Shown here piece by piece: positions 11,245 to 23,022 of a DNA stretch of 64,000 nucleotides (its first letter is position 1; each line of letters begins with the position of its first letter). The translations under genes were made by a program, and so were the position numbers. The notes under the pieces are model-generated. The model was not told the DNA's origin, made no database searches, and was given only the letters and a program-made list of their open reading frames with translations. This DNA comes from Elephas maximus indicus (taxonomy: Eukaryota > Chordata > Mammalia > Proboscidea > Elephantidae): the NCBI RefSeq assembly GCF_024166365.1, contig NC_064822.1:106574823-106638822 (forward strand), given 5' to 3'.

Positions 11245-11454
11245 GACTCCTATTGTTGTTGTGTGCAATTGAGTTGATTTTGATTCATAGCAACCGTACA
11301 GGACAGAGTAGAACTGCCCCCATAGGGTTTCCTACACTGCAATCTTTATGGGAACAGGTTGCCAGGTCTTTTCTCCCTCAGAGCCACTGGTGGGCTCAAA
11401 CCGATGACCTTTTGGTGAGCAGCCAAGCACTTAACTGTTGCACCACAGGGCTTC
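11245..11454 (-). mobile_element. tRNA-derived SINE (long form)
   Basis: A reversed copy from 'gttgttgtgtgcaattgagttgattttgattcatagc' to 'cacttaactgttgcaccacagggc'. It directly abuts the RTE fragment on its right. Confidence 0.85.
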
Positions 11455-11462
11455 TTTGACTC

Positions 11463-12540
11463 CTTGTTGTTGTTGTTAGGTATCATCTAGTTGGTTCTGA
11501 CTCATAGCGACCCTATGTACAACAGAACAAAACACTGCCCGGACCCACACCATCCTCACAATCATTGCTATGCTTGAGCCCATTGTTGCAGCCACTGTGT
11601 CAATCCATCTCATTGAGGGTCTTCCTCTTTTTTGCTGACCCTCTACTCTACCACGCATGATGTCCTTCTCCGGGCACTAATCCCTCCTTGTAACATGTCC
11701 AAAGTACATGAGATGAAGTCTTGCCACCCTCACTTTGATGAGAATTCTGGTTGTACTTCTTCCAAGATAGGCTTGTTCATTCTTCTTGCAGACCATGGTA
11801 TATTCAATATTCTTTGCCAACACCATAATTCAAAGACATCAAATCTTCTTTGGTCTTCCTTATTCATTGTTCAGCTTTCACATGTGTATGAGGTGACTGA
11901 AAACACCATGGCTTGGGTCAGGCACACCTTAGTCCTTAAAGGGACATCTTTGCTTTTTAAAGCTTTAAAGAGATATTTTGCAGCAGATTTACCCAACGTA
12001 ATGTGTCGCTTGATTTTTTGACTGCTGCTTCCACAAGTGAGATGGAATCCTTGACAATTTCAATCTTTTCTCCACTTACCAGGATGTTGCATATTGGTCC
12101 ACTTGTAAAGATTTTTATTTTCTTTATGTTGAGGTATAATCCATACTGATGGCTCTGGTCTTTGATCTTCATCAGTAAATGCTTTAAGTCTTCTTCACTT
12201 TCAGCAAGGAAGGTTGTGTCATCTGCATATCACAGGTTGTTAATGAGTCTTCCTCATCCTGATGCCCCATTCTTCTTCCAGCTTCTTGGATTATTTCCTC
12301 AGCATACAGACTGAATGAGTATCGAGGAAGGATGCAACCCTGACGCACACCTTTCCTGACTTTAAACCACGCAGTATCCCCTTGTTCTGCTCGAACTACT
12401 GCCTCTTGGTTTAAGTACAGGTTCCTTATGAGCACAATTAAATGTTTTGGAATTCCCATTCTTTGCAATGTTATCCATAATTTGTTATGATCCACACAGT
12501 CAAATGCCTTTGCATAGTCAAAACATAATAAAACAAAGTA
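11463..12540 (-). mobile_element. RTE (BovB-like) LINE, 5'-truncated copy 1
   Basis: On the minus strand it runs from inside the reverse transcriptase to the 3' end. The reading at 12184-12588 contains FDYAKAFDCVDHNKLW (RT motif A), and the segment to its left contains 'LNIKKIKIFTSGPI'. The 3' tail appears as 'gttgttgttaggtatcatctagttgg' at the left end. About 1.1 kb, broken by stops and frameshifts, and a dead copy. Confidence 0.9.
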
Positions 12541-12759
12541 ACCAGAGCACTTATGGCACCAAGCTCCAAATTCAGTATTTCTGGACAATCAGGTGAGATG
12601 AGGTAAAGTTCACTGTGAAGGGTTCATCTCATCTGCCTGGGTTAGATCCTGAAACTGGACACTGTTGAGATGGGACACAGCAGGGCCTGCCCTAGTGAGT
12701 GGAAACCCTATTGAAAAGATCGGGACAGACAACAATCCCAGGTTCTGCAGGGCCACCTT

Positions 12760-13018
12760 TCAGAGCCTGAATGGGGCAGAGTTAAGCACACAGGTTTTAG
12801 AGACAGCCCACTTGTGTTCAAATCCTGGTTCTGCTGCTCATAAAACAACCCTGAGTAGATTCATCATCTTCTTTGTGCCTCTGTTCCTTATCTGTAAAAT
12901 GGGTATAATAACAGTTCTTACTTTACAGAACTATTGTGAGACTTAAATGAGATAATGCACATGAAGTGTTTAGAAGAATGCCTAGCACATAGTGATCAGT
13001 AAAGGTTAACTATTATCA
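12760..13018 (+). mobile_element. MIR SINE
   Basis: A nearly complete MIR order: 'agcacacaggttttagagacag', 'gttcaaatcctggttctgctgc', 'ccttatctgtaaaatgggtataataac', 'tagcacatagtgatcagtaaagg'. Confidence 0.75.
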
Positions 13019-13019
13019 T

Positions 13020-13320
13020 TATTGACAAAAGTGGGTTTGATTCCTGACCAATGTACCTCAAGTACAGCCACCACCCGTCTGTTAGTGGAGACTTGCTATG
13101 ATGCTGAACAAGTTTCAGTGGAGCTTCTAGACTATGTCAGAATAAGAAGAAAGACCTGGTGATCTACTACTAAAAATCAGCCACTGATAACCGCATGGAT
13201 CACAATAGCCTGATCCAGAACCAATCACGGGAATGGCAAGACTGGTTAGTGTTGCATTCAGTTGTGCACGGGCTCACCACGAGCAGGGAGCTGACCTGAG
13301 GGCTGCTAACAACGACAGTA
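13020..13320 (+). mobile_element. tRNA-Gly/RTE mosaic SINE, head-truncated
   Basis: The body 'gcttctagactatgtcagaataagaagaaagacctggtgatctac' matches the 5' region of the RTE LINE. Its end 'gttgtgcacgggctcaccacgagcaggg...ggctgctaacaacgac' matches the RTE 3' tail. The tRNA-like head is only partly preserved ('tttgattcctgaccaatg'). See the mosaic SINE finding. Confidence 0.8.
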
Positions 13321-15295
13321 GCACTTGTCTTGCCTACCTCTTGAAACAAATCGGTTCTCTCAGAAGCTTGAGGGCTGGAGCTCCCTGGGTCCACCCCCAC
13401 GCCGCCCCAAGCTTCTCTTCTCACTCAATTACTCAAATTAGTTGATGTTGCTATATTCCCAGGTCAATCACTGAGCATTTTCCTCCAGATACAGGAAGAA
13501 ACCATTAACCAGGCAGGCAGCCTTTTTTGGAGGGACTGACTATCTACCTGGAGTTCTTCATACCTTTCTGTATCCCATTCTGGGAACCTGTGAGGCCCAG
13601 TCCTGTTTCTCTGAGGGGCCCTACAGCTGAAAGTAAATAAAATCAGGAAAAGTTTTCAAGCCCTTGCAGTTCCAAGCAACCTCAGGTTCCCTTCCTCGCT
13701 CATCTCTAGTCCAGAAACCAGCCACACCTTCTCCAGACTGTAAAAGGTCAGTTCCCCTTCACAGCTGTCCACAGAACAATGGCCCTCCCAGGCCTGGGAA
13801 TAGAAACTGCAGTCCCTCCACATACTCACCCCTCTCCCTTTTAAGCCTTCCTGGGCCAGCTGCCAGGAACCACATTCAGCTGGTCTGAGCCAGAGACAGC
13901 AGCTCCCACTGACTCTTCTGGTGGGAGCTGCTGAGCACTGGCCTCTCTTGGAATCAACTGGCTGGGGCCAGTTGCTGCCCAGATTCCATTCACACTCACA
14001 TTTCACAGTCCAGATCCTGCCTAGCTAAGCTGAATCCCCTGTACCTGCTTTCTCTCAGTTGCCTGAAGTCAGGGGCTCAGCTCTCACTATTTCCTTAAAG
14101 GAGAAGATAAGAAATGCATTCAGTCATTTGAACAGTATTTCCCAAGCACCTACTGTGTGCCCCTGACCTAAATACTGAGGAGTGACTGCCCAGTGTGAAT
14201 AGCTAATATCAGGGTTGCGAGATCCATGCAAGGGTAAGTGCTGCCTATTTGATTTTGTCCCATTATTTTGGGATATTATAAAGCTACTCTGATCCCTGAG
14301 CCTTGCATCAGTCTTAGAAATCCATCATCCCTCTGGATGAAGGTAGGATGGTGGAGTATGGTCTAGAACCTAGCACAGTGTCTTCCTCAGCTGGTTGGAT
14401 GGAATCAAAGTTGATGCCTTGTGCTCATCATTTTAGATTATGTAGCCCAGACACCATCAATGCCAGGTAGTTGTGTGTGTGTGCATTGAGGGTGTGGGGA
14501 GAGACATGGCATAAACCCACTCCTATAAGGTAGATAAGCAAAGAGGGAGACCCTTGTTACAGCTGTGCTCTCCCAGCTCTTAAGCCCAGGTAGCAGGCCT
14601 GCCCCTAAGATTGGCAGGCCTGGGGTAAGATAACAAATGAAGGTTCACTTACCATATCCCTAAATTTTGAAAAATATAAATCGAGCTGTTAATGTTCTAC
14701 CCTCCCACCTTTGTGAGTATACCTTCATATTGACTTGGAAGATGGGGTTTGAATTTAGACTTCTAGGTCTCCTTGAAGTTCTGTTAGAATGTATCCCCTT
14801 CCTGGCTCCTAACCTACATCCTGCCTTTTCTTCCCACTCCCAGCCCCATCTCATATTGCAAGGCACCTCGTGTACATGTGTAGACACTCCAGTCTGCATA
14901 TCCAAGATCCATCCAACCCACTGTCTGACAAGCGGCTGCCCCTTGGCCACCCCTTGGGCCTAAGAGTGTGTACACCAACAGCAGCCTGCCCTCGGGAGGG
15001 TGGATCCAGAGAAGGTGGGTCCTGAAAGTAGGAATTCTGGAGACATGGGGAAAGGACACACTCTCTGGTGTTCCATGGGGAGGGCAAAGACTGGCGGAGG
15101 GCTTCAAGCAGGGCCTTCTGAAGCAGGAGCCCAGGGCACTCTTGCCCTCTTGGAATGATATTTTCTAAGCTGTAAGTTATTTGACAGCAAAAGCAGCTCC
15201 TTGCCACTCCCTGGCCTCTGACATGGGTTTCCTTATGTCCCCATCCCGAGAGGGGAACAAGAAACAAGCAGATCAGTACAAAAGAAAAAATACTG

Positions 15296-15301
15296 TTTAT
15301 T
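15296..15301 (-). terminator. POU6F1: Distal poly(A) signal of POU6F1
   Basis: AATAAA on the minus strand in the context GGAATAAACAG, with a U/GU-rich downstream region on the same strand (reading toward 15250). It is the last good hexamer before the intergenic repeats. Confidence 0.65.
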
Positions 15302-15763
15302 CCACACAACTACATCAAGTGCTTCTCTCCCACTGGACCCTCCCAGCACCCCCACCTCGAGCTCTCAGCAGGCTCTGCCCCATGTCAGGGGGACAGAGTT
15401 GGAACCTCTGTGTCAGAGCCTGGCCTAAGAGGCAGGAGGGAATTCTGGGTATAAGAAGGTGGCTGGATTACTGAGAACACAAATGTCAGGGTCTCTCATT
15501 GCAAACTCAAGTATGTTCCTCAGTCCACTTGGCCAAATTCTTTCCCTGGACCCCACCCGGATAAAATGCCATAGTTAGTGCAGAGCCAAAGGCCCCAGCT
15601 GGTTCACCAGTCACAGAAAGATTTGGTCTTTTCATTTTAAACAGAAACAAACAAAACCACACACACAAACAGTTAAACCATTTCTGCCTTTTCTCCTGCC
15701 TTTCCATGGCAAAGGAGCCACTGAGCTCTGGCTTAAGTCCAGAAAGGTGCTTTCACAACAAAA

Positions 15764-15769
15764 TTTATT
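15764..15769 (-). terminator. POU6F1: Proximal alternative poly(A) signal of POU6F1
   Basis: AATAAA on the minus strand (plus TTTATT) about 470 bases before the distal signal. A further AATAAA is at 16257-16262. Use of either would shorten the 3' UTR. Confidence 0.4.
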
Positions 15770-18414
15770 CCAACTCCCTTTAGGCCTGATGCTACCAAAA
15801 AAACAGTTTCCTAGGGGAGCAGCCCAGGCCCCAGCTGCTTCCCTGTGGCCCTTCAGTGGGGAGCAGAGCACAGACCACAGGCTGGCGTGCGTGCTTTGGG
15901 CATACTTCTGCATTCCCTGCTTGGGGAATTCAGCTTGCAGACATTCTGCCCCTGACATTGTCCCGCTGAAGGACTGACCCAACTTTCTAGCAGAGAAGAA
16001 GACAGTTTAGTTCTAGCCCAGCCTTAGGAAGACAGATTTAGATGAGGGAGGGGCTGGCCAGCCTAATTTAGACCAGCAACTCAGGATCTCGCCACCACAC
16101 AGGACAAACGGTGTCCTCCTGCATGACTGCTGCCGTGGACACACCCTGGTTTACATGCTACTCCCAGGGCACCAGCTGTGACCCACTTGTTTCTCCCCCA
16201 AAAAGAAAACATATCTGAATACAAATGTTTAAGATTGAAAACCTGAATCTCTCTAATTTATTAAAGTGTAAGTCACTGATTCCTTTACAAACGTCTGTAC
16301 TTTAACTATTCCTACTGAAAAGGTGTTTCCAACACCCCTCCCAAGTGAGCTCCCAGCATCACCTCATCGAGACCCGGTGGATAACCCTGAACTCGAGAGT
16401 GTGGAGCCTCCCCCTTGGAGACATGGTCTCTCCCAGGAGGCTGAGTCAGGCAAGGTGCCCATCCAACCCCAGCAGGTTTGCTTTGTCTGCAGGGCGAAGG
16501 TGGGGGTAATTGGGCACACAACTGTCCTCCTCTCACTGACAGGGCTATCAAGAGAATGGTCACACTGGCATTGCAGGGCCAGGGAGGGACCACTGGTAAG
16601 CAGGAAAGGAAACAGCATGCAGAGGAACTTGGGCTAGGACCTGTGACCCACAGAGGTGCTGATGTGCCCTTGGCGTGGTGGTCACTCCCTCAGGTGTATC
16701 ACACGAGGTGCAGTGGAGGGTACAAACATTAGTGAAGAATGGAGGAAGATGACCCCTGTGACTTGTGGCCCTTGGGGACAGTCTACACAACAGTCTACAA
16801 ATCTCTTAGTTCTCTCCTGACCTCCTGGAGTTACATGTTGAGTTCTAGGGACTGCCCAGCCACAGTCAGGCTCGGGAACGTGTCACTTAGCAGCTCAGAT
16901 GAGATGCCATCTCCCAAAGTACCATAGCTACCGCCTATGGAGGCAAAATTCTTCCTGATAGTGGAATGTTCTTGATTTAGAGGATCATTGAGGAGATTTT
17001 TTACACAAACCTGGTCTAAGACTCTGAACAAAATAAGATTTCTTCTTATTCAAGTATCCAAGGCTTAAGATTACAAAGAAAATTAGAGTTAACTCGTCTT
17101 TCACAAGAGACCTTCCTGGGCTGCCATTAGCTCTTTCTGGATGTTGTCCTTTCTACCAGGGTCTTGCTGTCTGGTTTACTGTTTAATTGGCTCCTCTGAG
17201 AAGGTCCCAGTACTGGGTTGGGGGGTGAGTGTGGGGATGAGAGAGAGCCAGCATTCCTGTCTTCATTTTTCTCCAGAGTTGCCTGCTTGCCTGGGTAGTG
17301 GGATTTTCCAGGCTATGAGCTCTCTTATCTGCACTTTTTGTTGGGGAAGTGGCCAGGGACAGGATTAGATGAAAATCTGGAGATGGCCTTATTTACTAAA
17401 TTCCCAACCTGCGTACAACAGAGCAAGGTCAACTCCAGGACAACTAGAGTTCACTGTTGCCTCCTCCCAATGTGGGTTTAAAAAAAAAAAGTCAGCCTTA
17501 GTGCAATTTTCCCTCAAAGGAGTCAGGGAGAGGTGGGCGAGGAGGTCAAATGTTCTGGTCCCAGGGCTGTGGGAACCTTGACCGTGAGGTCAAGCCAGAC
17601 CCTGAATCTGACCTTCAACATATGACACTTTTCTGAATTTTGTCCATTGGGTGCTTTCAGGGGGGCAGTGCAGAGGTGTGGGGAGGGGGCAGAAGGGGGC
17701 ACTATCCCCAGGGCACAAGTCGAAGGGGGAGTCAGACGAGTTGTGGAATGACATTCTGAGGTGCCACAAACATGAAAGGTGCCTGACTGAGGCAGCTGGA
17801 CAAGAGAGGGTAAGGTGTTTCTGCTGATGTGTTCCCTATCAACATCTATTCATCTTGAAACTTGGAGGGGGGTGCAATTTAGAGATTGCCCCTGGGCGCT
17901 CATTCCCCTTGCTACACCTCTGAGGCAGTATGCCCTCAAGCAAAGGAGGAGAGGGTCTGAAGTTGTGGTTCTGGTGGATGAGCTGCCTATACCTGCCATA
18001 CTAACACGGAAGAGCAGAGGAAGAAGGCTGGAAAGAGAATGCCACTGAAAACAAGAGCTAGTGGTCAGGGGGCCTTAGAAGCTGCTATGGCCCTGCCCCA
18101 AAGAGGGAAGTTTCTGGTTCCACCCAGAATTCACCTTTCAGAAACCAATTTAGCAAACTGCTTCTCCAGTGACACCATCAATTCCCTTCCTGGGTGTGGC
18201 CAGCCCAGAGCCTGGAGTTCTCAGGAGGTCCCCTCTGCCCTTCCCATGGTGTAGGGTATGTGGGGGAGAGGAGGAGGCATCTGACACACATGCACACAGT
18301 GGAGTCTCACGCTCAGGGCGAGCACAGCTGCATGTGGCAAAATGATAGGTGCTGTCACAGCTAGGCTCCCAGGAAACGTACAAAGTGCTGTAACACAGGG
18401 CTGGGGGCTGAGCC

Positions 18415-18760
18415 CTAAGGGATCTGAAAGACATTTAGCTTGCTGGTGTTCTTGAGTGTCTGGCGCCGATTGCAGAACCAGACCCGGACGACCTCACGGT
18501 CATAGTTGAGCTCCTTAGCAATCTCGGTGATCTCCTGGCCTGTGGGCAGTGGGTTCTTCTCGAAGTAGGCATTGAGAGCCTCTATGGCCTGGGGGGTAAA
18601 GGAGGTGCGGCGTTTGCGTTTCTTGGAAGGCTCACCTCCCACAAACTCCATCAGGTTCTGCTGGCCTTCCTGGTTCCGGAGTTCAGCCTCATTCAGCCAC
18701 TTCTCTAGCACCGGCTTTAGCTTCTGAGCACTCTTGGGCGTGATGTCCAGCTTCTCAAAC
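18415..18760 (-). CDS. POU6F1: POU6F1 last exon: end of POU-specific domain, linker and homeodomain
   Basis: The acceptor CCCACAG at 18767-18761 precedes a base completing a split Arg codon, then 114 residues and the stop TAG at 18415-18417. The first part (FEKLDITPKSAQ...EAEL) completes the POU-specific domain, including the end of its DNA-contacting helix region. A linker ends in the basic stretch KKRKRRTSF, which opens the POU homeodomain. Homeodomain recognition helix residues RVWFCNRRQ are intact, with the Cys of POU-class homeodomains. The protein ends KLNVFQIP, the POU6F1 C-terminus. Human POU6F1 is essentially identical here as I remember it. This exon and the previous one form the bipartite DNA-binding unit. 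Confidence 0.97.
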
Positions 18761-19500
18761 CTGTGGGCAACCCAAGCCCAGGAAGGGACAGTGAGATTCT
18801 TTCAGTCCCTTTAGCAAACCTCTCACCCAGGTATAAGCACTACCCTCAATGGGCCGCTGCTCCTCTCAGATGTGGTGAGCCCTCGCCCATTGTTACCCCT
18901 ACATGCCACCAAGACACCCCCAGCTCGACCAAGCCCAGGCTCCTCTGACCGTCCTGTATCCCAGGTTATACCAGGGAGGCCATTCCCCTGGCCTCAGTTC
19001 AGTAGTGCGATGATAATAATGCAACTCCGTTTTAAACAATCACCCCAGAACTTTTACACCCACATGAGTGAAGTCCATCCAGGGTTTGTCTTAAGAGGCC
19101 ATCCAGAGACGGTAAATGGATGTCATGAGTGCTGCCCTCCTCCAGGTGCACTGTCACAGCGCATGACTAATGGTCACTCTCATAGCAGAGGCTTCTCTTT
19201 CTGAGCCCAGATGAGACTACAGAATTCCCAGCATGGTTCCTGAATGGATTAGGGCGTTGGGTTTTCCAAGAACATTGAAATGCTCAGGATTGGAGGACAA
19301 TCTTCAGGGAGCCCCTAGAAAGACTAGGTTGGTCTTTGGCTACTCCAGGTGTTCATGTCTACCTGTAGGACAGTTCTTATCTAGCAGAAGGCAGGAGTAA
19401 GAGCAAATATGGAAGGGGGCTGGATGTCTGGGTCCCCATGAGTGCCCAGTGGCACCAGCTGCGAGCAGGCCTAGGCCTGGTTCAGGGCCCCCTTACTCAC
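18761..19500 (-). other. POU6F1: POU6F1 intron 10 (inside POU-specific domain)
   Basis: A 740-bp GT-AG intron splitting the Arg codon after SAIC. No young repeat seen. Confidence 0.95.
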
Positions 19501-19669
19501 CGGCAGATGGCTGACTGGCTGTAGGCTGGGCCTTCCGTTGCAGTCAGAGCCTGACCCACCTGCGTCTGTGTGAGGCCCAGGGAAAGCCTTCGGATCTTAA
19601 AGTTCTTGGCAAACTCCCGAATCTCTTCTAAGTTGATTCCATCCTCATCCAGACTTGGGGTATGCGGCT
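19501..19669 (-). CDS. POU6F1: POU6F1 exon: start of POU-specific domain
   Basis: It is bounded by acceptor CTAG (19673-19670) and donor CCG|GTGAGTAAG (19501/19500). The exon begins in the second base of a Lys codon, continues PHTPSLDEDGINLEE, and ends at the split Arg of SAICR. It holds most of the POU-specific domain: the LEEIREFAKNFK helix, the LGLTQTQVGQAL helix and the SQSAICR recognition helix. The domain is completed in the next exon, so the intron splits the POU-specific fold right after its third helix. Confidence 0.97.
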
Positions 19670-20239
19670 CTAGGCCAGAGGAAGGGACCAGGGGTGAATG
19701 TGTAAGGTGGGAATCGTCACTGCATACCTGGCCCATAGGTTTGGTCTGGTATAATAGTGAGGTATGAGGGCTTTGGCAAAAAGCTCTCTGCACCCTTCAG
19801 ACCTTCATCACCCCTGCCCTAGGACAAACAACACCTGGGGGAAGGGTGCCTGGAACAATCTCCCCGGGGCTAGGAGTCTATTTACAGGTCCTTCCAGTTC
19901 TGTCTACCCTTCCTCACCCACCCCCCATTCCTGGCCCCAAGCACTCTGGTTGGCCACCCACATTCCTCAAATACTAGGTGAGTGAGCAAAGCAAAGGCAG
20001 CCAATGGCTTGGCCTCCCAGAAAAGCAGCCAGGCAGCCAGCTAAGCAGCCTCCACCATTATCGTGCCCAGAATCCACCTCAACGCAAATAGGAATGAGAA
20101 AGCTAACACCTGGCATTGGGCTTCTACCCTCCCCCTTCGGACTCAGGGAAGTTTATTCAGGAGAACAGCATCTAAGAGGTTTCGGATGCCCCCAAAATGC
20201 CTCCCCCTTCTCCACACTCCTCCTCCAGGACCCACTTAC

Positions 20240-20381
20240 TGGACACCAACTGGCTGACGGTAGGGGTCTCTGAGCAGGTAATTGGGATGGGAGCAGAGAC
20301 AGATGGCTTGGCGGTTGGGGCTGGGCTGGCAATGACCACCGTGGGCTGGGGCACCGCTGGCGTGGGCTGGATGGGCTGCAC
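20240..20381 (-). CDS. POU6F1: POU6F1 exon: Pro/Ala-rich linker before POU domain
   Basis: Acceptor CTCATAG (20388-20382) and donor CCA|GTAAGTGG (20240/20239). It encodes VQPIQPTPAVPQP, then alternating Ala/Pro/Ser-rich sequence, ending TVSQLVS. It is low-complexity and probably disordered, linking the activation region to the POU-specific domain. Confidence 0.93.
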
Positions 20382-21289
20382 CTATGAGAAGAGAGCCAAC
20401 AAGCCCCTGCGGCCCACCTGTCTGGCTCAGGGGGTTGCATTCCCTGGGTGGACCAGAGGTAGGGCATGAAATCCTCATTCAGCACACTCCCACCTGTACC
20501 CCCCTCAAATGGCAAGGTTGGAAGTTCATTATCAACACACACCCAGCAACGACCTTCTAAGTAAGCACAGCAACGTGCCCAACCAAGCTGGAGCCTTGTA
20601 ACCACCTGTGATCCAGGCAGGTCAGAGGCTCAGAAAGGTTTAACACACTTGACCAAAGTCCAAACAATTGTCCACCCCTGTGATAACTGCTCTCAAATCT
20701 TTGCCTTCTGAGGAGAAACCAGAACCTGATTCTAGAGCCTCCCAGACCCCATATGTCCATTAATAGGGAACTGGTTAAATGACCTTTGGGGGCTCCCAGA
20801 ATGAGACACTGTGCAGCTGCTGAAAAGAATAAGGTATATCACTTAACTACTGATGTGGAAAATCTCTGTTATGTGAAAAAAACTAATGTTCCAAACAATT
20901 TTTATGGAATAAATCCTTTAAAATATATATATATGAATTTACTGAAAAAAATTTGCGGCATATAAAGCAAGCTGTCAACAGAAGTAATCTCTGCGGGTGG
21001 AGTTAGAGGGGGTTTTTACTTTTCACATTACGTGTAATGTTGGAATTTTTATTTAAAAAATCATGTATTATTTTTGTAATCAGAAGAAACTATAACTATA
21101 CGAAATTAGTATTTTTAATATGATAAAACAAGCTCCCGAGGAAGTGCAGGTTTCTCCAGGGTGGGTCCTGTTCCCCGGATTCTACCTCCTGGTAGCTCTC
21201 AAGTCTACCTCCTCTTCATTTCCAGGGCCTTTGCCTTAGTTCAGAGCTCCTCGTCTCTTGGTTGAACTGTTGAAACTGCCTCCTAACAG

Positions 21290-21630
21290 TGATGATGAGA
21301 GCACTGGTGGTTCAATGGTAGGATTCTTGCCTTCTAAGAGGAAACTCAGGTTTGATCCCCAGCTAAGGTATCTCATACACAGCTACCACCCCTCTGTCAG
21401 TGGTGGTTTGCGTGTTGCTATGATGCTGAACAGGTTTCAGTGGAGCTTCTAGGCTAAGACAGACTAAGAAGAGAGGCCTAGTGATCTGTTTCCAAAAATC
21501 AGCCAATGAAAACCTTATGGATCACAACGGTCCAATTCATAACCAGTTGTGAGGATGGCACTTCATTCCATTCTGCGTGGGGTCGCCATGAGTCAGGGGC
21601 CAATACCATGGCAGCTATCAACAATAGGTG
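21290..21630 (+). mobile_element. tRNA-Gly/RTE mosaic SINE, full length
   Basis: The head 'ggtggttcaatggtaggattcttgcc' followed by 'caggtttgatcccc' resembles tRNA-Gly with A and B boxes. The middle (about 21395-21530) matches the RTE 5' region. The last part, 'gtggggtcgccatgagtcaggggcc', matches the RTE 3' end. It is reversed relative to the host gene. Confidence 0.85.
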
Positions 21631-21780
21631 ATGAGGGCTCAAGTCTTACCAGCCCAGTCTAGTTCCTAGTTATACTTGGATAACAAAGGGATTTTTTTTT
21701 TTTAGTGCAAATCTGACTTGCCATTTCCCTGCTAAAAATTTTTCAGTGGCTCCCCACTACCTAATAATACCAAAAAAAGG

Positions 21781-21938
21781 AAAAACTAAACCTGTTGTCA
21801 TCGATTCTGACTCATAGCACCCCTATAGGACAGAGTAGAACTGCCCCATAGGGTTTCCAAGGAGCAGCTGGTAGATTTGAACTTCTGACTTTTTTGGTTA
21901 GCAGCCATAGCTCTTAGCCACTGTGCCACCAGGGCTCC
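21781..21938 (-). mobile_element. tRNA-derived SINE (short form)
   Basis: A reversed copy from 'ctgttgtcatcgattctgactcatagcacccc' to 'gccactgtgccaccagggctcc'. Confidence 0.9.
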
Positions 21939-22017
21939 ATCAGCTAACAACAGCAATAACAATAAGAGCTACCATTCATCACTGGTAAGGCAATTAACAC
22001 TCTGTCTAGTACACAGA

Positions 22018-22190
22018 CGAGTCCCTGAGTGGCACAAATAGTTAAGTGCTCTACTACTAGCTGAAGGGTTGGCCATCTGCTTCCGAAAGGTCACAGCCTT
22101 GAAAACCCTATGGAGCAGTTCTACTCTGCACACCTAGGGTCACCATGAGTTGGAATTGACTTGATTTGAGGGCAGCTGACAACAACAGTA
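22018..22190 (+). mobile_element. tRNA-derived SINE, internally deleted
   Basis: Head 'gtccctgagtggcacaaatagttaagtgctc', a shortened middle, and tail 'gtcaccatgagttggaattgacttg' ending in an AAC-rich tail. Confidence 0.85.
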
Positions 22191-22725
22191 CGCAGAAAGC
22201 CCTTGGACATTCATAACAACCTTCTGAAGTTGCTATTCTTATAATCCCCATTTTACAGATAAGGCTAAGAGGTTACTCACAAAGCTCAAAGCAGCATACC
22301 ACATTTGAGAACCACTGACTTCAACATCACCTGGGAACTTGTTAGAAATGCAAATTCTTGGGCTCTACTCCAGATCTACCGAATGAGCAATTCTGGGGAT
22401 GGGAACCGGGAATTTGTGTTCCAACAAGCCCTCCAGAGTGTGGAGATTCTGATGCACACTCAAGTTTGACAGTCACTGCTCTAGCACATTACACTCATTG
22501 CAATTCTCTGAAGGTGGAACGCTCTCACATCTAACTCTGCCCAGGCCCTTACGAATACTGTTGCCTCTGTCTGGAATGCCCTTTCTTCCACTTTTCCCTT
22601 TAGATTAATCAGTTCAATGTTCCCTCTCTATGAAGCCTTGCCTGGTCAGACCCCGAGGTCTGTTGAGAGCTCCCTTGTCTGGGTTCCCAAAGCACCATAT
22701 TCATGCCCCTGTCAGAGTCTTTGAA

Positions 22726-22918
22726 GTCCCTGGGTGGTGCAAATAGTTAACATGTTCAGCTGCTAACTGAAAAGCTGGAGGTTTGAGTCCACCCAGAGCA
22801 CCTTGGGAAAAAGTCCTGGTGATCAACTTGTGAAAATTAGCCATGAAGCACAAGCACAGTTCTCCTCTGACACACACGGGGTTGCCATGAGTTGGAGTCA
22901 ACTCCAGGGCAATCATAA
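22726..22918 (+). mobile_element. tRNA-derived SINE (long form)
   Basis: Head 'gtccctgggtggtgcaaatagttaac', B-box-like 'ggtttgagtccacc', tail 'gttgccatgagttggagtcaactccagggc'. Short AGTCTTT duplications flank it. Confidence 0.85.
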
Positions 22919-23022
22919 TCACAGTCTTTATCAAAATGATTTGTAATTGTCTCCAACACTGGGCTACCTAAAGCTAGGAAGGGTGTCTTATTCATCTCTA
23001 TATCTTCAGCAGCTGAAATATA

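Larger units (their letters stand above)
6851..15270. other. Intergenic region between TFCP2 promoter and POU6F1 3' end
   Basis: No exon could be supported. A large part is recognisable repeats (listed separately). Unremarkable stretches are at about 7375-7690, 8290-8530, 9275-10085, 10350-10785, 11000-11240, 12545-12760 and 13320-15270. A G-run (ggggggggg) follows an A-run at 6998-7018. Confidence 0.7.
15275..18414 (-). other. POU6F1: POU6F1 3' UTR with three candidate poly(A) signals
   Basis: About 3.1 kb lie between the stop codon and the most distal AATAAA (plus-strand TTTATT at 15296-15301). That signal is followed on the minus strand by a T/G-rich stretch, as expected at a cleavage site near 15275-15285. 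Other AATAAA hexamers lie at 15764-15769 and 16257-16262. Almost no young SINEs occur in this 3.1 kb although they are dense on both sides. That fits a real transcript end under constraint. The distal end is inferred. Confidence 0.75.
21700..23022 (+). mobile_element. L2 LINE remnants, interrupted by SINEs
   Basis: L2-type pieces: 'ctgacttgccatttccctgc', 'gttgcctctgtctggaatgccctttc', 'tgaagccttgcctggtcag', 'cttattcatctctatatcttcagcagc'. SINEs at 21781-21938, 22018-22190 and 22726-22918 and the RTE on the right split it. Confidence 0.65.

Noticed and set aside
14660..15474. Cluster of overlapping 96-152 codon readings on both strands
   Set aside because: No splice-consistent exon set, no recognisable domain, and all frames are about equally open. 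It lies just beyond the POU6F1 poly(A) site.
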